Shown: positions 47,768 to 59,405 of the stretch, piece after piece | How the letters are laid out: each line of letters starts with the position of its first letter | Numbering within the stretch: the first letter of the stretch is position 1 | Assembly: GCA_014529385.2 (NCBI GenBank) | Contig: CM043957.1 | Span: 90,733,160-90,797,159, forward strand | Direction: 5' to 3' | Length of the DNA stretch: 64,000 nucleotides | Source of the DNA: Adiantum capillus-veneris | Taxonomy: Eukaryota; Streptophyta; Polypodiopsida; Polypodiales; Pteridaceae | Position numbers and translations under genes: made by a program | Notes under the pieces: generated by a model | The model's database searches: none | Told to the model about the DNA's origin: nothing | What the model saw: only the letters and a program-made list of their open reading frames with translations

Positions 47768-47802
47768 AAGGCCCTCCAAATTACCTCCAAAATTTCTTAA
47801 TG
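47768..47802 (-). repeat. Right terminal inverted repeat
   Basis: On the minus strand it begins CATTAAGAAATTTTGGAGG and ends GGAGGGCCTT, matching 36347-36381 in inverted orientation with one difference. Confidence 0.88.
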
Positions 47803-49100
47803 TTCCATATCTGTAGTAACTGTATTATTTTTGCTCATTTTGGAAACTATATGTCCAAGAATCTTGCCTTGCATAACCATGAATAGAGCATCAGTCAATC
47901 CAAAAAGCATGAATCAGTCCCATTTAGTAGCAAAATCTATTTTATGTTAATCTTTTGGATTGATAGGGGTCAATCGATTGTAGCCTGAAAACATATCCAA
48001 GAAGCTATAAGCATCTTTGCCAATTACTGTAGGAAGAGGGCGATTGTCTATGATGGTTGTTGTACTAAATTTTTGAGATTGACACACACTCTCAATTTTC
48101 CATTTTCTTAGGTACTACCACAATTGGAGATACCCAATCCATGTGTTCAATTTCATATATGAGTTTTGCTTCTTTGAGCTTCTCTATCTTTTTCTTGACC
48201 TTCTTGGCAAAGGTCTCATTGTAGGTGTAGGGTCTTTGTTTGCTTGATTGTACATCATCTCTCATAGGTATTGTATGCTCACAAATGTCAAGATTGTACA
48301 TCCTTGAGATCTTTGTATGACTATGGAAAGACATCCCTATGCTCTTTTAGAATTTTTATAAGAATTTTTTCCCCTTTTGAGGAAAAAATTTCATTTGCAG
48401 TATATGCAAGATTTGGTTTTTTTCCAGGTTTTGCTAAGTTAGTTTTCTTAGCATTCTTTGGTTCCTCATAAGATTTTCCTAGGTCTTTAGGCAATTTAGT
48501 GGGTTGCTCTACTATGATTCTTTTTTCCTCTAGGGTATACTTCTTATAATGGGATGGAACACTTATGGCATCAATGACTTTGTCATTTTTTAACTTCATT
48601 TATGTGGTACATGCCTATCTCAACTCTCCTCTTTGTTTGTGTCATGGAGGGCTCATTGTCCTCAATTTTGGATTCCTTTTGAGACTTGAGTTTTGGTTTT
48701 GGAAATTTACTTGAGTTTTCTTCTTTATCTGGGGTGATCCACCCATCATCTTGTCTTTAAAACCATCTTTGGTATAGACTTGGTTTTTAGTAGCTTGGCT
48801 TCTTATGTTCTACTGTACCTATTTTGAGGTCAAGGAGTTGATTGGAAAAATCAAAGTGTTTTTTCTCTCTTGTCAGTAATATCAATTCTACCCTTACATG
48901 CTCTTGCTAGGTGTTTGATACTCTAGAATCCCTGGGGTTACATCTATAGATGTTGCTAGGAATAAAACACACCTACCAATGCATTAAGGACATAAGGATT
49001 CAAATCAAAGAGATATTAATTCAAATGTAGAGTTCCAGAGGTGTCTTGGATCAAAGAATCAAGGCACCACTTGAAAATAATGTCACCAGTAGTAGAGGAC
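47803..49100 (-). pseudogene. Ty3/gypsy pol: N-terminal part of RT (element G3)
   Basis: Minus-strand fragments include a charged region before RT (E-E-K-R-I-I-V-E-Q), then K-I-L-K-E-H-R-D-V-F-P, C-E-H-T-I-P-M-R, and W-V-S-P-I-V-V-V-P-K-K. A broken G-Y-N-R-L-T block and I-L-G-H-I-V-S-K come next to 47803. The catalytic Y-x-D-D block is missing, apparently deleted. The protein continues at 36346 leftwards beyond the TIR element. It is an old copy with many stops. Confidence 0.75.
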
Positions 49101-49242
49101 CAAAGACTTAGATGAACCTCAAAGAACAAGAAATGCACCTCAAGAGTCTATTTTACCCGGTCTACATTACAAGGAAAATGATGCATCAAGAAAACCACAC
49201 AATGCTCAATTTTTTGGAGTTTATTCCAAATTTCCCATATTA

Positions 49243-49945
49243 TTGTATGTCATTCCAACTAAGGAATCAGAGCTCCCATGGTTCTTCCTAGCACTCTACC
49301 TTGCACATCCTAAACCAACAAATCAACGAAGCTATATCCAAATTGTGGATGAGCTCCAAGACAAGTATGAGATCACTAGCACTGAATGGACATCCTGGAA
49401 TCACGTGGTCACTGACACTCTGAAGAAAGACCAACAACTGATCTCATTGAAGGTCTCAAGAGTTTTCAACTGAAAATGGGTCAATGGAAGGTACAGATTT
49501 GCAAGTTGATAAAGATTACCTAATAGTAGAAGCATCAAAGATACCAGAAAAAGAGCTGCCCAACAAGGAATCCTTAGGGATGTATTCACATAGCATCTTA
49601 TTGCCAAAACTGTTCAGATCAAGACTCACTTGGGGCAAACACTCACTTTATGCCTCTGACACAAAAACCTGGAACCCACTGACACCGTATGAATTTGAAA
49701 TGAAGACAGTAAGAAAAGACCAACCAGAGCAAGAGGCCTTGTATTTGCCCATTCAAAAGGAGAATGCCAATTCAAGCACCCCAGGTCCATTCAAAGTCCT
49801 GTACAAACCTCCCAAGAAGAAGGCGCCAGACAAGAAGAGGGTCAAATGGATTACCACTAGCTGGCTCATCAAGAATGCTGAAAAATTTTGGTATACACCA
49901 AAAGTCAAGAAATGGGGGAAGGAATGTAGATGGAGGGTATGACCC
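49243..49945 (+). CDS. Unrecognised ORFs, possibly one broken gene
   Basis: A 76-codon frame (49243-49473) is followed after a stop by a 152-codon frame (49484-49942). The second is Lys/Trp/Pro-rich, with W-N-P-L-T-P-Y-E-F-E and a basic block K-P-P-K-K-K-A-P-D-K-K-R followed by W-I-T-T-S-W-L-I-K-N. It could be a DNA-binding or structural protein, but I recognise no family. It lies just outside the old gypsy remnant and has no visible partner. Confidence 0.3.
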
Positions 49946-49960
49946 TTAGCAGGCAACCGA

Positions 49961-50327
49961 TAGGCGACTAGACTGGAAGCTTTCAAATACAATAATTATA
50001 GATAGTTACCACAACAACCGATATAGTGTGCATGCATTTAGAGTCCAATCGAGAGACTATAAATAGGAGCCACTACTTCATTTTGGGAGATCCTTAGCTT
50101 GTGACTATTCTTGATCCTAATTCCTTGTATCAATTTCAATTCCCAGTTCTAGTGTCATTCTATTTTCCACTTAGGTTGTCTAGTATCAATTCCAGTTTCA
50201 ATCTTGTCTTTCAGTTACTATCTGGTCTAATCTGAAGTCTCATAACTAGTCTAGATTATCTCTAACTACCAACCTTGAATAGTTGATTGAGAGTGTCCAA
50301 CTCATTCCAGTGTGTGTGTGTGTCTCC

Positions 50328-50329
<2 letters not shown>
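49961..50329. other. No gene recognised
   Basis: Simple A/T-rich sequence with repeated TCAATTCCAG-like words near 50130-50200. I see no coding trace. Confidence 0.4.
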
Positions 50330-50359
<30 letters not shown>

Positions 50360-50371
50360 TTATGACCCCAA

Positions 50372-50470
<99 letters not shown>

Positions 50471-50989
50471 CGTGTGCGCGCGCGTGGGTGGGTGGGAGGA
50501 AGTGTGGCAGATTATTATATGTGTGTGTTTTTTTTTCTTTTTTCTTTCCTTTTTTTGGGGTTGGCCCAGGGGATTTGTGTGTTTTCACACGGACGTGCAT
50601 ATGTCTATATTATGCAATGTGGATGTGGAGGGGCAGGGGATATAATGCAATGTGTGAGTGTGTGTTTTTTTTTTCTTTTTTCTTTCGTTTTTTTGTGGTT
50701 GGCCCAAGGGATTTGTTTGTTTTCACACGCACGTGCATATGTCTATATTATGCAATGTGGATGTGGAGGGGCAGGGGTTATAATGCAATGTGTACGGTGT
50801 ATGCATTTACATGTGGGGAATTCTTATGTATGTGTATATATATATATCTATAGATATATATATATATATATTTCAAAATGTTCGGGATTTTGAGAGATAT
50901 ATATGTCTCTCAAAATCCCACACACGTAAGTTACATGCACACGCACACGCACACGCACGCACACATTGCATTATATCCCTTGCCCCTCC

Positions 50990-51028
<39 letters not shown>
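50330..51028. repeat. Microsatellite island bordered by C runs, with internal duplication and hairpin
   Basis: It starts with 30 C (50330-50359) and ends with 37 C (50992-51028), both preceded by CTCCAA. Inside are (TA)n at 50377-50415, (CA)n, (TA)n, (TG)n to about 50467, and two tandem units of about 138 bp (50521-50658 and 50659-50796). A 14-bp perfect inverted repeat (GGGATTTTGAGAGA, 50884-50919) and a (CACG)n stretch follow. The latter is an inverted echo of the GGGGATATAATGCAATGTGTG part of the 138-bp units. Confidence 0.78.
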
Positions 51029-51032
<4 letters not shown>

Positions 51033-52165
51033 TTTAATTAGAAACATTTTTTATATATATATTTGTAGGGTAAGTGAAAGAGGCTTGAGCACAAGTTCCC
51101 ATGGATACAAATCCTAAGGATCACTTATGGTTCTCCTGTAGCAAGCAAACAATTAAATAGCTTTTTAGTCATGCAAAAGACCGTAGTAGATATCAGAGTT
51201 TTCTAACATATACAATAAGACTATCCGGCACTAGTAAAGTGAATCATCTTTGTATTGGCAAAAGAGACACCAAGTGTACAATACGCAAAAAACTACATCA
51301 AACTGGCTCATTATAGGATACCCAATGAAAATATTGCTAGGTTGACTTATGGAGGGAAAGAAAATTTGGGGATATTGGGGTTGGAGTCCATTGTAACTAG
51401 ACTGTCTAGAAGGTTCACCAATTTGGGGGGTTTGCAATTTCCATTTGATAATCGGATAGTAGGTTGTCTTCTTTAATGTTCCCTTAAGTGTGTTGCTCCA
51501 TCCATTTCATTGCTTACCTGCAGCTTGGTACAAATAGACGACATTTGAACTTTGTGATGAGAATTTTAGTAGTGAAGGATGGATGTGTATTTGTGCTTGT
51601 GTATGTTGTGGACATGTGAAGTTATTGTGAGTAGTGAGAAGCTATTTAGTAAAGACTAGTGTGGTGTGTGTGTGTGTGTGTGTGTGGCCCTCCCCAAATC
51701 AGGAAAAGGTCCACTTGGTGGGGGATGGGCCACCAAAGTGGACCTATCCCCCTTCCAAAGATTCAATAATTTATTTGATATTATACTTAGTCCAAGGGAA
51801 ATTTTTTGAAGTGTGCAAGCAGGAGCGTGTGTGCAGCAATGGTGAAGAGAGGAGAAGCAAAGACCTTATGTTTTGCAGGGGCTAAAACTATCTCACAATA
51901 CGTGAGCCCCCTTATTCTATTATGTACATAATGAATAAGTATAGTGGGCGGGCGCCTGGCCTAACCGGCCACATGGGGCTTTACCCCAACAACCTCTCAC
52001 GTAAAGATCGATGTGGCCGTGAGAGAGAAAAGAGAACCGTACAAAACCTATACAAGGACATCACAAGTATGACCTTAGTAAATGCCCACTAGCTCACTGA
52101 ATCTGTGTGCATCCAACTCTAATTGTAGAGAAAGGTAGAGAAAGTATAGAGTGATCAACACCATA
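51029..52165. other. No gene recognised
   Basis: AT-rich sequence with a (GT)n tract at about 51662-51685. A stretch with short dyads (for example GGCCTAACCGGCC near 51958) precedes the LTR. No transposon ends were found. Confidence 0.45.
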
Positions 52166-53124
52166 TGTTGACCGCTGGGTCAACAACACAACATAACTCA
52201 AGTTTCGTACCAAAGTCTTATCTTTTGCGAGTTATGAAATGCTGCGGATTATGGCTATAAACGTCACTTGTAATGAGTAGTTATTCTAGTTTTAGAAGCC
52301 GGGGTGCAATGGCACTTTCAAATTGTAAATACAAAGCCATTTGACCCTTTCAACCCCATTTTTGGATAAACCTAAGGTAGCCTTAGTATATAAGGTACCT
52401 AGGTCATTTTGTAAAGAAGACTTTTATCATAATCAAAACTTTAGCGCTGTCGTCTACTGTGTGTGAGAGAGAAAGAGAGTGAGCGTGAGTTTTATCCTCT
52501 CGCTACGCCTGGCTCACTCAACACATTGGAGATCCGACTGCACCATTGTTGTAGGCTCGAGGAGAGCTACGTGACAACGCCAAGCATTCCACGCGAGACG
52601 AAGTGCACACGTCGACGCATCTACGAGCTATTTATGGTCGTAAGTGTATCAAACGATGTCTGTTTTCTGCGTACTAGTAGTCTATAGAATCGTGGCGACA
52701 TAAGCTATGCATAGGTACTCATAAATTTCAGTTTCAGGCACTTTCAAAATTCTGCTCTGTCATCCTACGCATTTTTTGCAGACGGGTTTAGAGTGAGGGT
52801 TTTGAGTGTAGAAGCTTAGGGACATGTGTATCCTAGTGAGGGGATGGTGTTCCTTAAGTTTCGTACGAATCTGGCATGATTAGGTGAGTTACCTTCCGTA
52901 TGTGTGTATGTGGCTAGGTGGTGTAGTTGAGAGCAGTGAGGTTCTTGATTGTGGTTTAGTTGGCCTTCCAGAGTGTTGTATGTGTAGGATGGTCTCAGCC
53001 TGACAAGCTAAAGAGATTTCCTCCGTGTGCCTATCGTGTCATCTGTGTCCTCGATTGAGATTATGTTGTTCTAGGTAGTGTTTGCATGCACTTCATGGGT
53101 GTGTGAGTCGCTTCCCGTCCAACA
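52166..53124 (+). repeat. 5' LTR of L1
   Basis: 959 bp, ending CCGTCCAACA. It contains a TATA box (TATATAAG, 52387-52394) and, further down, a half-site of the palindrome found in the leader (CATCCTACGC near 52761). Confidence 0.93.
52387..52394 (+). promoter_or_regulatory. TATA box of the L1 LTR
   Basis: TATATAAG in the LTR, with the same sequence at 62575-62582 in the 3' copy. Transcription would start about 30 bp downstream. Confidence 0.6.
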
Positions 53125-53145
53125 TTGGCGCTGCTGCCGGGGACA
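53125..53145 (+). promoter_or_regulatory. Primer-binding site of L1
   Basis: TTGGCGCTGCTGCCGGGGAC begins right after the 5' LTR and resembles the Asp-tRNA type primer sites of plant gypsy elements. Confidence 0.65.
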
Positions 53146-53667
53146 CACGGACCTAAGTAGGTTTCCTACTAGCACTCGTGTGATGGTTGCTTGATTTAGT
53201 TTCGGCTAAAGAAAGCGTTTTTCTTAAGTGGATCCGGAAGAGGATATTCCGCGATCAAGTGGATAGCCAGGAAGCGTGTGTCTTGCCGAGGGTCTACGAC
53301 TAGATAGGTTTAGTTAGGATCTGTGGATTAGAGTAGTTGTTGGTGGTCGAGTGATTTGTGAGGTGATAAAAGCGTTTACTAGTCCGTGTGTGGCAGTGAA
53401 GCGTTTTTCTACTCATAGATGCAAAACCCCATATGATTTGTAGGAGTAGCTTTAGGTAAGTGATCCGATTCTGATCTAGAGCTATTCAGCACTGAATTAT
53501 TTGCTAATGTGCTTGATTGCATTTGAAATCACGGAAAAGTGTGCTTTTGAGGGTAAAAATGCATTAAACAAGCTTTTGTGGACATTTTTGTATGACTGAC
53601 TGATGTTGTGCATATAAAAGAGCTTTTGCAAGGGTTCTGTGAAGAAAACCTATAATTCTGTAAACAT

Positions 53668-55230
53668 AGACATCCTACGCGTAGGATGTCTCAAGGGGGT
53701 TTTGGAGACCAAATTTGAAATTTTTGACTGCACCAGTGTGTTCAGAAGGGGGGGTTTACCCTAAGTATACATTGAAACTAAAGTTTTGACCAACTCTTGA
53801 CACCCAAAAGACCAAATACGGAGTGTCAAAAATGCGAAAACAAGAAACTTAAGATTCTGAGCACAATTTTGCATAAAAACTGGTAGGAATGCTTGAAAAG
53901 TAGTGCTCAAGACTTGGGGATGCCTGTGGATGAATTCTGCCACAAATTTCATCAGTAGACATCCTACGCGTAGGATGTCTAGAGAGTGGTTCTGGAAGCA
54001 AAAATCAAGTGTTGATATCATACCCATATTCTGCATGTTGTGTTGGACACACACACCAAAGCTCATGTCATTTGGACATATAGACTGAGAGTTAAGGGGA
54101 TGTTACTCTTTCAGAGAAATATTTTCCCAAAAGTGGTGATTCTGAGCAATTTTGACATCCAAAATTTGCTGTGATCACATATTCTTGTTATATGCATCAA
54201 GAAGCACCTTGGGTAGAAACAAAAGTCCATTCTGAGAAAAAAAGACATCCTACATGTAGGATGTCTACACGGTGATCTGGTGGAAATTTTAAAAATCTGA
54301 GGTTACCAGTGTGTTTAGAAGGTAGGTTTTCCCCTATTTTCACCTGGAAAGTGGAAATTTGACCAAATTTTGACAGATCAAAGCCAATAGACGAGAATTG
54401 CCAGACATCCTACCCAAATTGTGTCCAAGGCCTAATTTTGAGACCAAACCATAGGGTGACTTCATGTGCATGTTATACATGATGTTTTGAGTGCATGTGA
54501 GAGTTTTCAGCTCATTTGGGTGAGAAAATTGGGTTTTAAGCAGACTTTAGCATTTTTGACTGAAAAAGGCTAGAATAGATAAAATTTTGGACTTTCAAAA
54601 TCTAAGCATACCACTGGGTCACTGACATCAAGGGGAAGCTGTGGGACAAGTCTGGGGTCAAACAGGCCAAAAAGACATCCTACGCGTAGGATGTCTTCTG
54701 TGTGATTTTGGACTCTAAACAAAATTTTAAGCATACCACAGTGATCAGCACCTTAAGGAGAGTCTGTGGTTTAAATTTGGGGCAATTCTGAGCAGTTAGA
54801 CATCCTACGCGTAGGATGTCTAAGGCATAATTATGAAACCAAAATTCTACTGTGACCATACCATGCTGTCAGATAGCCTTAGATAAGCCTCCTAGGCAAA
54901 TTTGGTCCAATTTGGAGTTGATTTGACTTGGGAATTCATCAGAACAGACATCAGGCTTTTGAAACAGATTCTTGATCATTTGACCAACCTATAGGTGTCA
55001 GAATCAAAAAGTAAAAATAGCTGTGAGTTTAGCACATCAAGGGGAAACTACAATGCAAGTTTGAGTTGAAACAGAGCAAAAAGACATCCTACACGTAGGA
55101 TGTCTCCAGCTTGATTTAAGACTCCAAATCAACCTATGAGCACACCACTGTGATCAGCACATCAAGGAGAAGCTGGGGTGAAAATTGCAAGTCATTCTGA
55201 GCAAAAAGACATCCTACGCGTAGGATGTCT
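53668..55230 (+). repeat. Array of seven 24-bp palindromes in the L1 leader
   Basis: The core is AGACATCCTACG followed by its reverse complement. Copies lie at 53668-53691, 53957-53980, 54243-54266, 54673-54696, 54798-54821, 55082-55105 and 55207-55230, and there is a half-copy at 54403-54413. The copy at 54243 has CATG instead of CGCG at the centre, so both half-sites changed and the symmetry stays perfect. The copy at 55082 has only one half changed. The sites sit in a degenerate repeat of about 125-430 bp spacing, with shared words such as CATACCACTGTGATCAGCAC and CATCAAGG(A/G)GAAGCTG. Nothing in the region codes for protein. In RNA each copy would form a perfect 12-bp self-complementary stretch. 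Confidence 0.93.
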
Positions 55231-55525
55231 CTAGGTCCAAATGAAATTCTGAGCATACCATTGTGTTGCTGGACTCAAAACGTAGCCTGAGAGCGGCTCT
55301 ACAAATCTTAGAGCAGCAACCTTTTAGTTCAACTTTGAAAAAAAAGTCGTTTGAGGCCTCAAAATTCATCCGCAAGTTAGGGGTGTCTGAAAGCGACAAT
55401 TTGCGAGAATTGTGACGAAACGGTTGCGGTTTTGGACATAGTTTCGCCTTTTCCCTAACCAAAGCACTTGAACACAATGGACTAAGTCTACTGAAACCAA
55501 GCAAAAGCTCTTAAGCCCAAAAATT

Positions 55526-58444
55526 ATGTCTACCCTAGATTCAAACGCAGCTTACACAAGCTTGGAGATCCTGACGATAGAGGAATATCCTCCCACAATG
55601 GATCTTCCAAACTTGCAATTGATAAAGATCCATCATGTTGAGAGAGTTTGGATGATTGGTCATGAGAGTGAAGGACTATATAGATACATTGACGACAATG
55701 AGGTCAATCTTTATAGGTGCTCAGATCCATACCTAGAAGAGATAACAGATTACAAGCTCTTATATGTCTACACATACGGAGTCGACTGTCAATGGAGATC
55801 TATAGTTGTAGAAAGCACAAATCCATAGACTGTACTAGAAAGAGGTGGATATTTGGTCAAGGAAGGACCACAAATGCCTCCACCAAACACGAGAATTCCT
55901 ATAGGAATTCCAAGAAGAGAGCCACTAGGATTCCCTTCAAGAGCGATAACGAGAGAAGGATTGGGAGAGTCTCTGGTTAGACTTGTAGACAATCCACGAG
56001 TTAGACCATCCCAAGTTCAGAAATGGGTAAACAGAAAATACTCCGGAGATAAAGATCCGAGAGATCACGTAACGGCTTTTAAAAGAGTGATTAGAGTAGA
56101 GGAAGTTTCAGATTTTGCGACACAGTTTGCGGGATTTGGATTGACTCTAGAAGATGATGTAGCTACATGGTTCGACTCGGTGAAAAAATGGGATTTTGAG
56201 ACCCTAGATGAGCTATTTGAAGAGTTTATTGAAGAATTCTCGCCAAAAGGCATTGCTCACAACATGGTCTCACAAATCCATAGATTCAAACCGAAAGAGG
56301 ATAAATCAGTACGCAAAGCATCATTACGGCTCAAGAGATATGTTAAGCTCTGTCCGAGAGCGGAATTACCTACGCAAGCACGACTGATGATGATCTTTAT
56401 CTAGGGAATGAGACATGTGGGCCTTCAAAAGGATCTGCATATGATAAGGAGGATGACGCTAAACGAGTTGATCAAAGAAGCTCTTTATCTAGTGGATAAC
56501 TATGAGGCATACAAAGAAAAGGACTTAAAGAGTCAAGGAGATGACACATCCTCTCAGCACAGTGTTTCACAGATAAGTGAGTCCATTGCCAATCCAACGG
56601 CACCTATTGATCAAGAAAAGCTTATCGACGACTTGGTTAAGAGGTTGATTCCTCTTGTAAGGTCTGATTCGGGAGAGCCGAAGTGGTGTGAAATTGAGAG
56701 AAAATGGACGAACCATACGGGGGAAGAGTGCTATTATAGCATTGAAAATGCTAGGGAGAGGTATGTACAACCTGTTCCAGAAGCACCTACTCCACCTAGA
56801 TACATTACGAGGAATGCGCCAGGACAAGTAGGATTTTTAAGTCCAAAGCTTGTCTTAGGACAACAACCTCCACTGCCAGGTGCTAGAATGCCGGTAGACA
56901 TGAGATACATGCCAATGATGGAAGCATCAAATAAACCAACGCCAGTACCAGCTACTATGTGGTATAGCAACCAAAGTGACCAAAGTGAGTACTACCCTTC
57001 GGAGCAACAAAATGTGAGAGAAACACATGGAGTGGTGAGGTCGGTACAGCCTCCACCTCCTGGGTTTCAGTCGAAAGAAAGAAGGTATGAAATGGACAAA
57101 AGGACATTGCGATTCATTGCAAATAATGACTTATCTAGGTCAAAGCTTGCTTATAGCTAAGAGGAAATGCTAAAAGAATCTCCTCAACCAGAGACAGATT
57201 GTCACAAAAGTCGTGACAACCACTTGGTCAAACAATGTCCTCATACGGAGATCACTGAAGTACATGCCTATTGTCTTGAGTGTGGCATCACTCACTTGAT
57301 CCCCGATTGCCCAAAAAACCCAAACCAAATCAGGAAAAGCAGGACAAATGTATTAGGGATTGTTCAGCTATCTAGTAGCTCAGAAAATGAAAATGTCGTA
57401 CCAGTTCAAGTAGTTACGAGAGCACAAGCTCAAAAGAAAGTTGATGAGAATCTAGAGACAATGAACATGGAAAGTGACATGAGTCCAAAGACAGATGATG
57501 GACCAAAGACAGACGCACCTAGTCAGAAAACCAAGAGCAAACGAAATAGTTGGAAAGCTAGAAAGACTAGGATGAAAGCACGCAAGGAACGAGAGCAAAA
57601 ATCCCTAGCTGAGAAGCTTACCGAAGCCGAGAAGAAGATAAAACAACATGAGGAAAAGGAGGCACCTTCTCTTACACAGATGGTTAAACCTCTAGAAGAA
57701 CCATCCACATATGAGAAACCGAGAAGTGCTAGTTCAGGAGGATTTGTGTTGGCAGAGAAGGTTAATGAGACATTAGATGCCCTCTTGAAAGCCTATGATG
57801 TGAGGATCAAAAACAACCAAACCCAAGAACACAGGTGGATGACATATCCCTATGCGGAACTAGAAAAGCAAAGGTTTGAAAGGTGCCGAAAAATGATTCA
57901 AATAGCCCAAGCTTTACTAGAACCACCAGTTGCAAAACCTGAGGATGTGATCCGTGTCATGCCTACACAAGTAATCCCACCAAACCAGGAACTAAAAGAG
58001 CCAGATTCTAGTCATGAGCACAGACCAAACCTCAAAGACCCAGCATTAGAACCAAGGATAGTACTGAATACCACGGATAACTCTTTCAAGAGATTTCACC
58101 AATCTATACCTGAGGATTGTAAAGAGATAGATGGTCTTGACGAATTGTGGAAACAAGTCAGAGAGGCCAATGAAGTCGATGACCTAAGAAGATGAGTAGA
58201 CAAGACTGGTGATGAACGAGGAGTGTTTCTACCACCAATAGAGGAATTTGAGACTGGATCTCAAATGAATCTAGACGTGCAATCGTATTGGGGCGAGAAA
58301 GGATCTGTACAATCTATGGATAGTCAACCCCATTCTCTAAGAACACTACCGTCCTACATGGGAAGTACAAGACCAAGTCAGATGTGGTTGCAGTCCCATC
58401 ACAGAGACTGTCTCCGAACAAGGCCATCAATTCAAAGGGGCTAG
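55526..58444 (+). pseudogene. L1 gag, one frame with four in-frame stops
   Basis: A single frame runs 2.9 kb from ATG 55526, interrupted only by TAG 55826, TAG 56402, TAA 57158 and TGA 58193. The protein has an N-terminal block, a capsid region with W-F-D-S-V-K-K-W-D-F-E-T-L-D-E-L-F and L-P-T-Q-A-R, and a Pro-rich stretch. Two short zinc-knuckle-like motifs follow near 57195-57330: C-H-K-S-x3-H-x4-C, which lacks one Cys, then C-L-E-C-G-I-T-H-L-I-P-D-C. Next comes a Lys/Glu-rich coiled coil (about 57540-57680). Gag proteins form the virus-like particle and package the element RNA. There are no frameshifts in the frame. Confidence 0.8.
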
Positions 58445-58445
58445 T

Positions 58446-59405
58446 AGATATTCTATCTACCCCAATCACCTGTACAATAATGTTAGCCGAGTTGCTCAGA
58501 ATAAGACCAAACATGTGGGCTAATGTGGGTAAATGTCTAGAGAAATTTGGTGTAAAAACCCCAATGACTCAAATCGAGGAATTCATCAAAGAGCTTGAAA
58601 TGCCTCAACCAAATACTAGGCCAGTGCCATTAAACAAGGTAGGGGTGAGTATTACGAGGGAGAATATGGAAACCCCACCCTTCCTATGGAATTCAATACT
58701 GTAAAAACCATGGTAATCCTTGACAGTGGAGCTGGCGTGGCCATTGCAACCAAAGAAGTTTGGAAAAAATGGGGAAAACCTGCCTTGATATCCACACGAA
58801 TGACCCTGCAGCTTGCAGACGGACACAAGGAAAAGCCCCTAGGACTACTAGAAAAATTACTTGTTACTTCTTGTGGCATTGAATATGAACACACTTTTGG
58901 TGTTGTTGACTTTGGCAAGAAGAACAACTATGATAGCATTCTGGGAAGATCATTCATGCGACAATTGAAAATGGTCCAAGATTGGGGTTATGACCATATA
59001 TACCTGAGATATATGGAAACCATAACAAGGATAAACTTGAGGGACCATAGCTATAGGGATGTGACGAGAACACCGGTAGAGGAGTTTGATTCCACCACAG
59101 TAGCAGGATCAGAACTTCCAGCTTGGTTAGGTAAGCCTAAAGAACTGTGGATGTGTGGAGCTTCACAATGTGGTAGCTTGAAACGTGAGGAATGTATCCT
59201 AGAGCGGGTTATAGAGGATAAGGACTATATCCCAGAACCATTTCCTGAAGAAGAGTTAGAGCCTTTTGGATGGGAACACATCTTGGCTACTCTGGACGTG
59301 TGCGTCGTGGAGGATGCTCCCACAACAAAGTTTTGTGATGAAAATTGCAGTGAGTGTAATCCAAGAAAACGAAGAGAACCAGACATCAACAAGCTCTCGA
59401 AATAA
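58446..59405 (+). pseudogene. L1 retropepsin-type protease region
   Basis: After the gag stop the coding moves to another frame (ATG 58686 in the protease frame). The protein has V-I-L-D-S-G-A-G-V-A, the Asp-Ser-Gly active site of retroviral-type aspartic proteases, followed by L-A-D-G-H-K, and I-L-G-R-S-F-M, the second conserved block. It would cut the gag polyprotein. It ends at TAA 59403. A Cys-rich tail (C-D-E-N-C-S-E-C) comes before the stop. Nothing downstream resembles reverse transcriptase. Confidence 0.82.

Noticed and set aside
50287-50853. 188-codon frame in the microsatellite island
   Set aside because: Made of repeat translations (Val-Cys, Tyr-Ile, Pro runs); overlapping frames are equally open.
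51255-51476. 73-codon frame before the L1 element
   Set aside because: Short, no recognisable motif, no neighbouring exons.
52463-52687. Protein gene in the L1 LTR (also 62651-62875)
   Set aside because: The same frame occurs in both LTRs because they are copies. It lies downstream of the TATA box in untranslated LTR sequence and has no family motif.
53668-55230. CRISPR array
   Set aside because: Although a short repeat recurs, it is a perfect palindrome with spacers of very uneven length (about 100 to 410 bp) that themselves resemble each other, inside an LTR element of a eukaryote.
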